Positions 43,926-57,007 of a stretch of 64,000 nt of DNA are shown piece after piece (positions within the stretch are counted from its first letter, which is position 1; each line of letters opens with the position of its first letter). Source of the DNA: Isoetes taiwanensis (Eukaryota; Streptophyta; Lycopodiopsida; Isoetales; Isoetaceae). The DNA lies in assembly GCA_021234155.1 (NCBI GenBank), contig JAJEKV010000055.1, forward strand, positions 1,469,090 through 1,533,089, in the 5' to 3' direction. Below the pieces are notes generated by a model. That model searched no databases. It saw only the letters and a list, made by a program, of their open reading frames with translations, and was not told the DNA's origin. Made by a program: the position numbers and the translations under genes.

Positions 43926-45185
43926 CCCCACGCCTTCCGTAGAAGACAACTTCAGATAAACAACAACCCCTTCGCTGGCACGAGATTATAATGCATGGTT
44001 GCCGCCATCTCTATAAATGTGGCAAAGACAATGTGTCTCCGGAATCGCATGTGTTCTTCTTCCTCACTTAAGTCCCTCGACGAGTCAAACAAGCCCACGG
44101 CGAACCGGCAAAGGGTCATTTCAAATGAGACAACATGCTAGCGAACTCCTCCTCTGGTCGGGTACATCGCCCACGCCAAAGATGCTCACACACACACACC
44201 ATCGCAGATGTTTGTCGAGGCTTGTAGACCCATCGCCCGCGGACGCCCGGCCGTCACGCCAATAGCCACGCCTTTGCCAAATGGGGTATGGATTTTGTTG
44301 GTCCCATGGACCCACCCGCACCAACACTAGCACGCTACATTCTAGTCTGGACCATGTAAACCAAATGGGTCAAGCCGCAAAATTTACCGACAACACGTAC
44401 GCTAGTACAATTAAGGTTCTCACAAGAACATCATCACGCCGATTTGATGTCCCTTAGAATTAGTTAGTGATCGTGGAGTTCATTTCATCAATCACACTAT
44501 TGTCAACTCACTAACTATCTCAAGACATTCATCACGTAAAAAGCACGCCTTTACTATCCCCGTGGTAATGGCTTTTGGCTGAAAGCACAAACAAGGTGCT
44601 TATCCACATTCCAAGAAGATTTTAGATCCTACAAGAAAAGATTGGCAAGATAAGTTACCTACAGTTTTATGGGCTTACAATACAACATACAAAGCAGCAA
44701 CTGGTCAAACACCTTTCGACTTGGTGTATGGCCTACAGAGGTTTTATGCCTTTTTGAGTTCATTTTACCTCACCTCAAATTTCAGTTAGCAAATGTAACA
44801 TAATCCATCGCCACTTTTGCAAGAACGAAGCTTATCAACTGAACAACTGATGAACTTCAAGAGATGCTTTTCTTAGACTTCAACAAGGCAAACAACTACA
44901 AAACAATGGCATGACAAACACATCAAAACAAAACTTTTCAAATTACGATTTAGTTCTTCTTTTACCACTGAGATATCAACAACATCCCCGGCAAACTCAA
45001 GCCTGATGGTCGGACCATACAAAATTTCCAGATACCACATCCCGAGTTTTACAATTACAAGAATTGATGGCACCCATTCCTACATTAGTCAATGGATTTC
45101 ACTCAAGAAATTTCAAACCCCCGCCGCAAAGATCCTTAGTCAAGAACAAAATTTACAACAAGATACCACTTGTACAAATTCTATG
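43926..45185 (+). pseudogene. Ty3-2 integrase (second copy)
   Basis: WGMDFVGPMDP near 44,283, SDRGVHFINHT near 44,467 and LAESTNK-like sequence near 44,577 mark the catalytic core; LVNGF-like C-terminal sequence lies near 45,085. Broken by indels throughout. Confidence 0.7.
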
Positions 45186-45393
45186 AGAAACACTTTTCTA
45201 TTATGTACAAAATTGCCCTAAGGTTACATTCTCACGTGGGATTTTTCACCCGAAAAGTCCTAAACTAAACAAAAATTGGGAAAAACCCCTATCATGCCGC
45301 TATCACTCTTTACTGGGGCACCCACCCTGAGGATGAGAAGCCCCACAAATGCATCACTCCAGCCTAAACATCACCTCCCCTACGCATCGAAGC

Positions 45394-45624
45394 TTATCTC
45401 CTCGGGTTGACGCCGCTGTTTCCAACCAAGGATCCATAGGGATCCGGGCGACCTAATAGACGCCACGACGACGCCGTCCATCTTGCATGTAATCCGGGCC
45501 AAGGAAGCTCACCGGACCAAGTATCGTAGTTCTCCATCTTCATGAATTTTTGGTTCTTCCTCGAACCTAACTTCAATTTATAGGCTAATACCAACCCTAG
45601 TAAATGTTCATAATGTAAAGTCAC
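45394..45624 (-). pseudogene. Antisense ORF of Ty3-2 (second copy)
   Basis: A 76-codon minus-strand frame with KFMKMENYDT, matching KFMKMENS of 18,956-19,165, then LHARWT and DPYGSLV in the same frame. In another frame the ITCKMD and IPMDPW motifs are still readable. It shows that the antisense frame is preserved in part despite heavy indels. Confidence 0.35.
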
Positions 45625-45719
45625 CTCTACGATATTCCGTAATCATTCCCCACCATATTTTTGTACCCGCAAACTTTTCACTCTCTTTTTAATATTCTGA
45701 CAATCGCCAAAGCAGCTTA

Positions 45720-47580
45720 ATACCGTCCGCCATTAAAGTTTTTATTTCTCCGCCAGAACTCTCTCACGATCTTGGTCCAAGGTCGCTCTCTTTGAGATTC
45801 TCAATCGTCACTCTAATAATGCTAATACTGAACGAGAACAAAGACACTTCGCGATGCCCAACTTGATACTTGAGTCCAAGGTCACGACTCTCTAAACCAC
45901 CTGCGTATCAAGGATGCTCACATCGCATCTCCAAGGCAAGTTAGACCAGCCTACCAGAACACATCAGCCGCAGATGCTCTTGAAATAAGCCGTGACTAAA
46001 ACGCACTTGCAAGCCAATTCCTACTTCCAAGCTCCTCCCTCGATTCCCCAACTTCTCCGGACAAGTCGACACGCGAAAGTCACTTGAATCGCAATTCGTG
46101 GGCCTCGAAAGCAACAAGATATCATTGCATTACAAAGATACGCCCGATAGTCGAAAGGTGCATGCAGATGAGGCGCGTAAGAAAAAGTATCGAATCCTAT
46201 CGCCTTTGCTTCTCGCTATTCCCCGACTATCCCCGGTTTCAGCTACTATGACTATGTGCAAGCAAGGAAAAACATTTTTCTTTATTCCTCGGCCGAGCAA
46301 CAAGGGTGATACCACAAGTCCCCCGGACCAGAAATACATCGAACGAAATTGGCCCCTTTGATGTTCAGTTCATCATCGAGGCACACTTTTGTGCTCTCGC
46401 CAATTTTGATATCCTACAAGCTGCGTATCTCACCATTTCATTTCGCCTAACCATAGCCCCCTGCTTATGTCATGCACTCTACTTTCTACCTGGCATTACA
46501 GCCATCGTGCTCATCCGATAAACGACCGAGAACTTTTTTTAAAGGAGATACAAAGCGTGCCAGGTTCTTTGACCAAGAAGAACAAGTACCAAGATACAAA
46601 AATTTCGCGAACCGTTACTCCTAATACATGCCTTTTTACGTAAAGAAGTGGAGCTATGGCTAGCTGAACTTGGCACGCCCTTCGTGACACTATACAACCT
46701 CAACAAGAACTGACTCGTACAATGAAATCTTACAATATTATGCTTCCTTTACGCCTACCATTTGAGCTGAAATTTAACGCCCTCCCCATGAGGGACCCTC
46801 AGACTGCAGGATGTTGACATGTACATTCCAAGGCATGGGAGACAACTCAAACAAATACCCGAGAAGATATTATTGGAATTCCAAGAATGATGCAGTGATG
46901 ACCGCACCAACCCCCAAACAACCGAAACACTAGCAAAGCTTTGATGCCCACCTCGACAAGGTCAATTCCCCAAAGATGGAGACAAGAATTGACTACCGCA
47001 AATGGTAAAAGAACATGCGCATTGACACCCACCTGCAATTGTACAGATAAACGTTGGGACCCATCGCCATCCGCAGACGCAAATGGCGGAGGATGAGACT
47101 TTGGACAACACCAACAACCGGATATACATGCCCAATGCGTTCGTGGAAGACTGCTTCGCACGCAATTTCGGTCTTGTAACCTTTCCTGCCAAGGCCAAAA
47201 CTTCAGCTTGATCCATCTGTGATTTCGCAAGCGTAATTCTCAGGTAAAGACTCATGACCATACCTCCGTAGTATGCAACGCTAGTGCTGCATCCATTTTT
47301 TGTAACCCCAATGCAAATGCCGGAAAGTTCGGGTTGGACCTTGTCTTATACATGGAGATCACAAATCTTCCATCCGGAGATCCACGCCACCGAGAACATG
47401 ATTTCAAGGCTTTCATAGGAGCAACAATGTTTGGCATCCGTGACTCAAGCAACTGAAAAGAGACTAACAACACTCGAATACAAGTAAGTCGGTGCCTCCT
47501 CATCTCTATATTCAAGATCGAAAAGATGAACGAGGATTCCCACCCCTCGAATTCATGCCCCTTTCTAGCCAATAAGTGTA
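45720..47580 (+). pseudogene. Ty3-2 sense 3' extra region (second copy)
   Basis: Matches 19,190-21,064: LESKVTTL and KDAHIASPRQ-type coiled-coil traces near 45,865-45,960, and PHLYIQDRK near 47,495. Frames are broken. Confidence 0.4.
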
Positions 47581-47594
47581 GTTTGGTAGGGGGG

Positions 47595-48229
47595 TGCCCT
47601 GCGGCCCCGCGCATTACCACATGTCTATACTTGCCGCATGAGGGCGGTGGTAGGCCCCATCGCCACCTGCAGTCCGGGTCAAGAAGAGGGATCCAATAAG
47701 GAGCCACCTGCCGGGTCAAAGCTCCTCCAAGAAGCGAAGACCCAAAGGTAGGACCCACAAGGCCACTACTTGTCTCATAGCACCTACCGCCGACAAAATT
47801 TTGATTCCTGCTCGAAAGTGCCCAAGTAGTGGAGCACGCTTGTCAGCGAGGAGGATCGATTCAGGCCCTCGTGAGGGCCACCCGTGTTCCTATATATTGT
47901 AGCATTTTTGCTCCTTCTAAAAGAAGGGGTTCATAGTGTTCTTTGTGTCACTACAGAGCGCATATGCCGGTCGCCACAGCGCTTTTGAGCCTTCATTGTA
48001 CACTTTGTTTTGATCAATGGATTGCCGTCGCGGTTCCCACAAGTGTCTTGTGTGTTTCATTGTGTATTGCAATTGCTGTTTTATCTGAGTTTTTCTTGTT
48101 CTTCCTCTCAGAAGCAAAAATCCCTACGCGGACAAGAGTGCCTTTTTCCTCGTGATTTACCCTCGCGGACTTCAAGGATCTCACGTAGATCCGGCCCCTC
48201 AAAGCGCATCCCGAGCCCGACCCCAAACA
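47595..48229 (+). repeat. Ty3-2 3' LTR (second copy)
   Basis: Preceded by the polypurine tract GTTTGGTAGGGGG and ending CCCCAAACA; followed by CCTTA (48,230-48,234), identical to the five bases before the 5' LTR at 12,092-12,096. Its first bases are altered (TGCCCTGCGG for TGTTAGCCAC). Confidence 0.8.
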
Positions 48230-48234
48230 CCTTA

Positions 48235-50684
48235 CAGACATAGATGTCACCTCGCCCGGGCCCTTCTTATCAAGCAAACATGCACGCCACCAATATTGCA
48301 AAAGTCCCACCTACACTTTCGTGAAAGTTTCGTGGGGGAAATTGCTTGGGTATTCTATCAAGAACACCCATATCAATAAGCCGTTCTATAATATGGTGAT
48401 CACAAATGCATCCGCTTCCACTCACCATATTGATTGGCCACATCCGCTTGTTCTACCGGCCCTTCATGAAGTAGACCGCATTAGGGCTGCCCCCTCCTCC
48501 CGCCCTTTAGTTAAGTGGCCATCTTCTTCAAGCTCTCATCCGCCATTATCTTCCCCCCGCTCCTACGCCCCTTCCATTTCATGCCACCACCAAATAATCT
48601 CTACATTCACTTCCCCTGCACCAACAGTCGCCTCTTCATTACCATATTCTCCACAATGTTCCACACAAATACTACGATGTTACCGCTTCTTCCACAGAAG
48701 TGGCCACGCCCTCCCACTTTCGCCATGTCTCTTCGATCAAACACGGCTACAATAGGGTTCCCCCGGTGACCTCCACATCCCTCGCCAGCCTTTCAGATTA
48801 ATACCAGGAGGATGTTCAAGCCGGGCCGCTCAAGTTCCAAGAATCCCGTGAAGTTCTCATGAATAGGTTCGCCGCATCCTTGGAGGCCTCGGATGCGCCT
48901 CAAAGGGACCTTCGCTGCCAACACACAGTTCACACTGGAGGACAAACTTTCAAGAAAAGCACGAAGGCTCAAGTAGGCCCGCGGAGGATCTCAAGACCGC
49001 ACAAGGAGAGACTCTTGGTTGACAAGGATAAAGATATTGCTAAGCTTGACATCGCCAGATACAGAGCTGACTTACACCACTCAAGCTCCATGACATATTA
49101 CTGCTAGGCAGACGCTTCAAATAGCCTCTTTAGAAGTTCAAATTTTCCACGCCGCACTTTCGGGGCTTCCAAGATCAGCTTACGGAGGCTAAGAAACAAG
49201 ATCATTGATGATGCGTAGATTGCCACGCCGACTCCATACTCGGCAATCCTCTTCACATGGCACGCCTTCATAAACGGGTCCGCGGAATGGCCTCGGCCCA
49301 AAGAAGTCGCTTCAATCCGGTTAGAAGCCCAAAATAAACAGGAGGGATATATAGATATTGCTACCAACATCCCCGTGGACTTCTCCACCTTCCGCCTTAT
49401 CTCGACTATGTGGTGGCCCGACGGCACCTTTTCCTTCAAGTGGGTACGCCGCAAATGGCCGTTCATCAATGTACTACTCCGCTAGCGGATTTTCTACGAT
49501 CCGGCCTGATCTTTCGTGGAAGACAAGGGTTTATTTTGTGCCCTCTTAGTCTTTGATCAACTCCCCCGGAAGATCCCGATTTGGTCATCTTCCGAGTTGT
49601 TCAGCCCATGGCTTATGTTTTCCATGACTTCTACCCCGCTGATATACATGATAAATTCCAAGATGAGGCCCATCGTGGTTTTTCGAGGCAACCCCATGCC
49701 GCTTGGTTGTTATTGCCAACCAACCCGTATTTCAAGATAATGATCACCCCGTGCTTTGAACGATGTAGGTCGAAATATTGGAACGATACGGAGAAATTCG
49801 CAAGATCCCGGAGGATCTCAAGTTTGCCCAAATTTATATGCAACACTTGGGAGGCTAAATCAATTATGCGGGCTTCGAAAGTAAAGACCATCCCAACGGC
49901 CGCTATTAATCCTCCCGCCTATACCCTCGGGCCGGCCCGTGAGTGGGGACCATTGGTGTCGTGGTTTCTGATCGTGATCTTGTTCGAATTAGGACATGGT
50001 TGAAGAACCCACCCACCGCATGGCTCCTCTCCCATATGCTTCCTTAGGCCCCCTCCACCACGGTTTCTTTCTTCAATGGCGCCTTTCCTTTGGACGGCTA
50101 AGGTCTTGATGGCCACGCCGGGTGGACTCGCCCAGATCTCTCGACGGACTCCTGTGGGGATCCCCGCTTTTGTCGACGCCCCCATTGGGAGGATGGTGCC
50201 ACCTTGACACACCACCAAAATTGATCTATATTGCTAATGAGCTGGTTGGCAACGGCCCGCTGATGCTCTTCATGGCCTTGATACCTTCTTTTCGCACGCC
50301 GCCACCTCACCGCACTTTTCAGCCACCGGCCAAGTCGGGCCAGGTTGCCTCAAATGCATCCCGTAAGCTCCTTAAATCGGGCAAATAGCCCCCATCTTTA
50401 ATGCGAACCCGAATGTTACCACTGCTGTTTCGGGCCTCGCACCGCCTTCTCATGGAGTGCGCGCCGCTCTTCCGAAGCACATGCTGCCCCGAAGACATGG
50501 CGCTGCCCTAAATTCCTCATTGATGCGTGATCCTCGCCTTTGGGCTCAACACTTTGATGCTCTTCAAACACGCCAGACCTCATGGTACTTACCATAATGG
50601 CGCCGCCCTCATTCCCCCGGAGGATCACTTTCAAACCGGCCGCTTCCCCCCGGAACACTTCCTCCTTTTCTTCACTGAAAATGT
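48235..50684 (+). pseudogene. Ty3-1 sense 3' extra ORF, second part (second copy)
   Basis: The open frame 48,321-48,755 begins VSWGKLLGYSIKNTHINK, longer than in the first copy. Further traces are VDKDKDIAKLDI near 49,018 and FQDEAHRGF near 49,657. Together with 21,688-24,177 it could help define the protein, but neither copy is open throughout. Confidence 0.4.
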
Positions 50685-50697
50685 CGCTTGGTGGGAG

Positions 50698-51211
50698 TGT
50701 TAGTCCCAGGCCTCCCGGTACAGGACTATTCATGCATAAGGACGGACCAAGTCAAGGCTAAGGATCCACAACCGTGCACGGGGTCACGTCCCAAGGTCCA
50801 AATAGAAGACCAAGCGCACCACGCCAGACAAAGACCACGTCAAGCGCCAAGAGGAGGCGCGCCAGACAAGGACGGCCCGCCACCGCCGAAGGCCGGGCCA
50901 AGATTTCGTGCACTTCAAGAGGCACCGCCAAGATTCCCTCAAGAATCGCTTCCTTCCGTGAGTCGGGCACCGAAATCAGTCCGAGTGTCTATATTGGGCC
51001 AAAGGCCATTGTACTATATATATGAGTAGAGCTAGCACATGAGTTTTTATGTGAGTTTGAGTCTTGTCTCTTTCTTCGCTTTTCTCTCGACATATGAGCT
51101 CATGTATCTTCATTGACATCAAAGAAGTTGTTCTCATTATTGTGATCTCATTGTTTTTTGCTGTTTTTTTTTGTCGCCTTGCGTGAGTTCCCTAAACCCG
51201 CACCCCAAACA
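50698..51211 (+). repeat. Ty3-1 3' LTR (second copy)
   Basis: TGTTAGTCCCAGGCC…CCCCAAACA, 514 bp, with the TACTATATATATGAG promoter element near 51,012. A G-rich tract (TTGGTGGGAG) precedes it and GCAAAG follows before LINE-A resumes. Confidence 0.82.
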
Positions 51212-52816
51212 GCAAAGAATAAGCCAGATTAATGTTGTTGATAATGCTATTGGCATATCAAATGAAGATGCTATAGAAAATTCAAATTTCATGGTCAACT
51301 CGAATGGAGAACCTGATCATGCTAAAGAGAACTCTAATAATTTGGTTTGTTCTAATTCCTTTAATGTTCTGCTAATATTTCTGAAAAGGTAACAGATTCC
51401 ATTGCAGTTAATGAAGCAGCAATTCAACCTTCTGCCCCTCCTATGCCCTTGCATATTCCTTGTCAAATTGACCTTCTTTCTGAGCCTCTAAACTTTGACC
51501 ATGGGAAAATCCTTACCAATGACTTAATCGACCTCTCTTCTCCCATAGATTTCATACCCCACAGGCACAGTATGGATAGTATTTAGTGTGATCTTATAAA
51601 TCAGTTGGCTAGTCTACAGGAAGGCTTAACTCAAAAGATAGATCATATAAGAAAGGACAGTAACAGCTCCGATGAGTTAGCAGAATTGGATTGTGAATTT
51701 GTCTTGGATACTCCAGAGAGAATCTGTAATAGTGATGTGCTGAAGGACATTGCAAATGTGAGTCTTCCTATTGCAAGGCAAGTTTTCACTCCCAATCCTA
51801 TTATGAATAAAGCAATTGATAACTCTACTATGGTTAATAAGGAGCTAAATGTTAATAATTTATTTATGTTTGTCCCTGGAGGACATGACTTTTCTTATGA
51901 TGAAGTTATTTTGAATGTGCCATCTATTCCCGATTCTTCTTTGCCGATAAAGAAAATTGGGATGGTGACCTCTATCTTCTTAAACCCTCCTCTCATATCT
52001 TCATAAAAAAGGTTGAGGGTAGAGGTAATATCATTTACTTCCGTATAGGTGGTCGCATATGGTGATACACGCTTGCTAACCTTTTTGAATATACGATGGG
52101 TCCCCAACGCCTCGAAAAGCCCCATCGGAAGGACAAGCAAGCTTAGTGGTTCTCACACGGGTGTGCAAAAGTAAAACAACGGCATACGGACAAAAGAAAG
52201 ATCACAAGGCACTTAAGTCGCAATCAGATGTCGCTTCTTCGCAAGCTCGGGATGCGATGCTCGACGCATGTTGTTGGGCACACTATCGCCAAAGAAGTCA
52301 ATCCTAGGTTTCGCGAGAGGCCCATACCAGCATTTGTACACCCACCCGCCCATGAAGAAGCGCAGACTTATAGCTTCCATTCGCATGGGTGCACATCCCC
52401 ATTGCATGACGCTAGGGCTCAGAACCACGGTGAGCAAAGGCTTTGTCGGGTTGTTGCCACCGTGGCGCCATTGAGGATGAATGTCATGCCTCCGTGATCT
52501 GCCCAAATAAGCTTTGCCTATATCCGAGCTGTGGATGTTCGATGAGTGCCCGCCAACCAAGGCATGAGTTATTGAATACGGGCGGCCGCTGGTTTAGTTG
52601 GGGTCATACCTCCGAGGTTATGGATGCACCTGACCGCTTGTATCCTCCCGGACGGTATTGAACTATCCTATACAATTGTATAAAGATAAAGATACTTATT
52701 ACCTAAGGTTTTTCCCTCAAAACCCTTCGAGCGGGTTTTTAATCCCGCCGCACACGCTTTGTCGCTTCTCTCTTTGTTTGGGTCCCATAGGCCAGCCTTT
52801 CGTGGACGCTAAAAAA
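51212..52816 (+). pseudogene. LINE-A ORF1, C-terminal part (second copy)
   Basis: Matches 24,697-26,317; the 133-codon frame at 51,605-52,006 is the same protein as 25,090-25,683 until a frameshift near 51,945. The segment after about 52,000 is much more altered than before it. Confidence 0.5.
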
Positions 52817-52919
52817 TCTATTCTATTCTATTCTATTCTATTCTATTCTATTCTATTCTATTCTATTCTATTCTATTCTATTCTATTCTATTCTATTCTA
52901 TTCTATTCTATTCTATTCT
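52817..52919. repeat. (ATTCT)n array, 103 bp (second copy)
   Basis: Same length and phase as 26,318-26,420. Confidence 0.95.
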
Positions 52920-52921
52920 TA

Positions 52922-53849
52922 ATGAAAATTCTCTCCTGAAATCTTAGAGCTATTAAAGGTGCCCTTAAAAGAAGAAGAGCGATCTCACAGATAAAAATCT
53001 ATAATGCTGACATTATTATGCTTCAAGAATTTAGATTGCTTTCTTTTGAAAGTGCTAATCCGCCGATTGATTTATTCCGTAGTTCCTCTATTTGGATCGA
53101 GGCAAATGGAACCTCTGGTGGCCTTTGCATTATTTGGAAATCTATCTCTCATAAATATCTTTACAATAGTCCTAGCAGAATGTGGCAAGCTGTCATTTTT
53201 GAGATAAATAATATCTCCTTTGTGCTAATCAATATTTATGCTTCTACTAGTTCTGCTGCTAGAAGTGTTCTATGGGCTGAAATTCAAGGATGGATTTCTT
53301 TGCAAAATACTTCTGACTGGATAATTGGTGGAGATTTCAACAATACTCCTAATTGGGATCAAAAGCTTGGTAACAAATTGAATATGAATTCCTCTGAGAG
53401 ATCAATTGGGATTCCGTTCTTTCTAATCATTGTCTCCACTTGGTATCTTCTTCGAATGCCAAATTTACCTGGTCAAATAAGAGATTTGGTCAGGATAGAG
53501 TCTTTTGTTCCTTGACAGATTCTACTTATCTAATCCTAATAGTGCCTTTTGGGATGACTGCTATGTCTCGAGTGATGAATCAACCTCTATTTCGGATCAC
53601 TAGCCTCAGTTTTTTATTTTTGCAGCTATCATTAACGCCCCAAGATCTACCAATACTCCCTTTAAATTTAATTGTTCTCTTCTTCGCTCAACCTCTTTTT
53701 GTGATGAATTCAAAAAGTTCTACTTGGATCTCCCAAGAGTTCAAATTAGAAATTCAATGGAAGGTTTTTATGCTAACATCAAAGCTACAAAGCATTGGAT
53801 CAAAGGTTGGTCAAAAGCTAAGAACCAAGCTAAGGTGAATGGAAAGAAG
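52922..53849 (+). pseudogene. LINE-A ORF2 endonuclease domain (second copy)
   Basis: ATG at 52,922 with the same TGA at codon 6. ADIIMLQEFRLLSFESAN near 53,000 shows the catalytic Glu region better than the first copy. WIIGGDFNNTPNWDQKLG lies near 53,320; the product is identical to the first copy over more than 70 residues here. Cut at 53,849 by LINE-B. Confidence 0.8.
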
Positions 53850-53928
53850 TGAAGTGAAGTGAAGTGAATTGTATTATTTCGTCTTGTCAGACCATCAGGC
53901 CTATAAGACCGAGTATAAGCTTAATACA

Positions 53929-54350
53929 TCAAAAGTCAAATATGTCATCATCAGGCAAAAACTCATCATCGAGTATTTCGCCATCACTCTCCTCTATCTC
54001 ATCTCCACTAGTTTCAATAACATGTTTAATTGCTACCTCCCTTAGTTCTATCAGGGCTTAGTAAAAGCTACCTACTATTGTAGCCGGTATATCAAAAACC
54101 GGGTCTAGATTAGACACTTTAATGCCAAACTTATCTCTCAAGGCTTGGTAAGTTGGACATCTTATTATTGCAAGCATTTTCTACCTCATCGCGATCCGCA
54201 TGCCCCCGCAAGTCCCAGATTCCGGCCCATGTTAAACCATCTTCCCACTTCTACATCCAGGTGGTGCCCGCTGAGTCGCATCCTGCAAATTGCATGTCTC
54301 TTGGATAAGGAAATATTTTCATTTAAACTAGTTATGGTGCCCGGCGTTGC
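53929..54350 (-). pseudogene. LINE-B C-terminal zinc-finger end (second copy)
   Basis: Ends at 53,929. Reading leftward: MRLSGHHLDVEVGRWF, a HADxDEVE-type segment, CPTYQALRDKFGIKVSNLDP and HVIETSGDEIEESDGE, then an acidic end. The R-L-S-G-H-H-L…E-V-G-R-W and C-P-x-Y signatures are typical of the region after reverse transcriptase in several LINE clades. Confidence 0.65.
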
Positions 54351-56270
54351 CGGGCTTTAGTACAATTTGATAGGGTGGCTGTTTAATTGTTGGTCATCGT
54401 TCTTAACGTCACCTCTGTGGGTCGAAAATGAAGGTGTAGCATGCACGAAAACAATATTTATAGATAAGAACAGAAACAAAGGTATGTTACTTACTTACTC
54501 AATGATCCATTTTGCCGAAGATGCCCTATGTTCATCTACTATAGATTCCTTGCAATCATGCCTTTGTTATCATGGCTTTTAATTTGTTATATCATGGCTT
54601 TTAATTTTGCTACGTCTAGCTTCATAAGTGAAGGGCAATTACAAATGCGTTACCATAGCTATTAATCTTGTTACATCTAGTGTCATTTGTGAAGGGCACC
54701 TGTTTTTTCCCAATAACCCACCAGATCCGTTTACATCATCTAGCCATAAATTTCAGAAGCCAAAGAAGAAGAAGATAGCAGAAAAGAAAAAGATATGGAT
54801 CTGTTCTTCATGGAGCAAATAAATATGGTATTCTGCATGATATTTTATGTTTAATGTAGAGGCCAATGCATCTTCTGAAGCGGGTGCAAGGAAGCAAATA
54901 ACGTTGAGTAGCAAACTTGGAGTCATTTTGGGCAAGACACAATTACATCCTAGATAATGTGCATAACACAATTATACAAATGTGTCACTTCAAATGATAC
55001 TCTCTTCCTATCAAAAATGTAATTAGAAAGAACCTGTCCTATTTATTGCAGCCTTTAGAATAGTTCCAAGCTTACAAATATTGCTCGTTGACATGAATTG
55101 TTGACATGAATCGTTGATTTTGAAATTTTTACAAATGAGCATCAAGATCCCCAGAGCATGCAATTGGCACTTGAAGGACATATGACAGAAACATAGTGAA
55201 CGAAATTGGTTGGCTCCTGGAATCAGACCCGAGCTTCAATAATTTTGATGGACACATGATATAGGATTCGAGTAATAATGGAGATAATCTGAAAAGAGGA
55301 ATTGCAAACAGTGTAATTGGTGATGGTGCCTGATACACTATGAGTGGCTTCAACCCTTCATTTCAAAGATCTGTGAAACTCCTTGCTTCTTTTTCTTGGA
55401 ATGCCTTCCCAGAATATTATCCTGATTGAAGATAATGAAGCACAATGGTGATTGAACTTGATGAGAAATCCACAAAGAATTATGATATGCGCGGACGTTA
55501 AGACAAAACGATTGGGATACTTAATGCATTGTGTTGCTCATTGGAAAGTTTAGTAGTAGTATAAGAATAAGAATGCACGTGTTGCCCATGGCTCCATCGA
55601 AACGATGCCATTGGAGTATAAGCTCCATCTTCATATGGCGACCTGCTACTTCATTAAGAAAGAAATTCAGAATGATGTATTCAATATTTATTGTCTAGAG
55701 TATACTTCAAATGACGGGTGGAAATGAACAACATGGAGAAAGTGGCACCGGTGGAGCATGGAATTTGCTTGAATGAAGAACATGGAGAAAGTGGCTAGGG
55801 CCTCGCAGATCCTTGCAGCCGGATATGATGGTTTTTATTCGTAATGGAGTTGTTTCATTCAAGTACTTGAAATTTTGCAACAATGAGGTAAATGAAAATA
55901 TCTATGGTGACAAAAGCGTGCATTCTCGCTTTCCTACACATTTGTCACATCGTAAATAAATTAGTATCACCCATTCTCATATTTTGGTTTCAAACTGATA
56001 ATAAGGTAGGGAGATACCAAATTCTACATGCACTACACATTGGATTAATAGTTTTTTTGGCTGCTACAATTGGGATAGATTACTGCAGAAAGAAAATATG
56101 GCTGCTGATATAGAAGTCATAAAGTATAGCATGACCACGTGGCCTCTGCCATCAATGCCCCTGGGAATTGAATCCATAGAAATAAACTGCAGGAAATGCC
56201 TCCTAAAATTGAATCAATAGATTCATGTAAATGAACCTACTAAATCTTTGAATTGTCTTTTCTTGATTAG

Positions 56271-56466
56271 GGCTCCAAACCAAGCAAAGGTGCTATGTTA
56301 TGTGTTGAGCTATGGTCGATATGAAATAGGGAAGATTAAACCAACTGCTCAAGAACTTACCTTTAAGGACATGGGCATTGAAGTTCGTGAACGAGTTGGA
56401 ACACAGCTTAGAAAAGAAGTTAATAAAGCAGGCCGGGTAATTGTTGGTGATCCTAACGATTTCTAG
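56271..56466 (+). pseudogene. Exon-like segment 1 (second copy)
   Basis: Follows TTGTCTTTTCTTGATTAG, a good 3' splice site. Open for about 65 codons: APNQAKVLCYVLSYGRY, EIGKIKPTAQELTFKDMGIE, VGTQLRKEVNKAGRVIVGD, then PNDF and a stop. The composition is that of a globular protein, and it looks like the last exon of a host gene. Parent gene not recognised. Confidence 0.45.
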
Positions 56467-56803
56467 AATTATTTGTTTGTCCTAGAAACAAAGGTCCGAT
56501 AAGAAATGGTAAATAAGCAAGCGTGATAATAATGGAAAAAAAAATGTGCAATAAATTACTTTCTGAAAATACCGAACAAAATACATCAGAAAGAAATTTT
56601 TAAGAGATAATGCCTAGTGTGCATCGGCTGTTAGAATCCAAAGCCAGCCTTGATGCATCGCTATTGTGATCCAAAGAAGCCTTGAATGTCCCCGAACTGC
56701 GGACTAAATGAAACAAAATTGTAAGGTCCAAGGATAAAACATACAAATTTTTCAAAGGAATTGCAAATTTTCATCAAGTAACATCATCAAAGGGATTCCT
56801 GTC

Positions 56804-57007
56804 ATGGCACATTTCTCCTCTGCAAAGTCCTCTAAGAATATGAAACAGAGAAAATTAAACCAATGGCTCTACATCCCACCTCTAGGACATGGGCATTCAA
56901 GTTCTTCTCTTGCAGAACCAACACAGTTGGAACAGATGGTTCGAAGCAAAAATAAAGTTACCAATGTATTGATAATTGTTGGTGATTCTAGAAGAATAAA
57001 TGCATGA
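56804..57007 (+). pseudogene. Exon-like segment 2 (second copy)
   Basis: Same 67-codon frame as 30,301-30,504, about 518 bases after the homologous point in segment 1. Confidence 0.35.

Noticed and set aside
52658-52939. 93-codon frame with repeated ILFYS
   Set aside because: Translation of the ATTCT array only.
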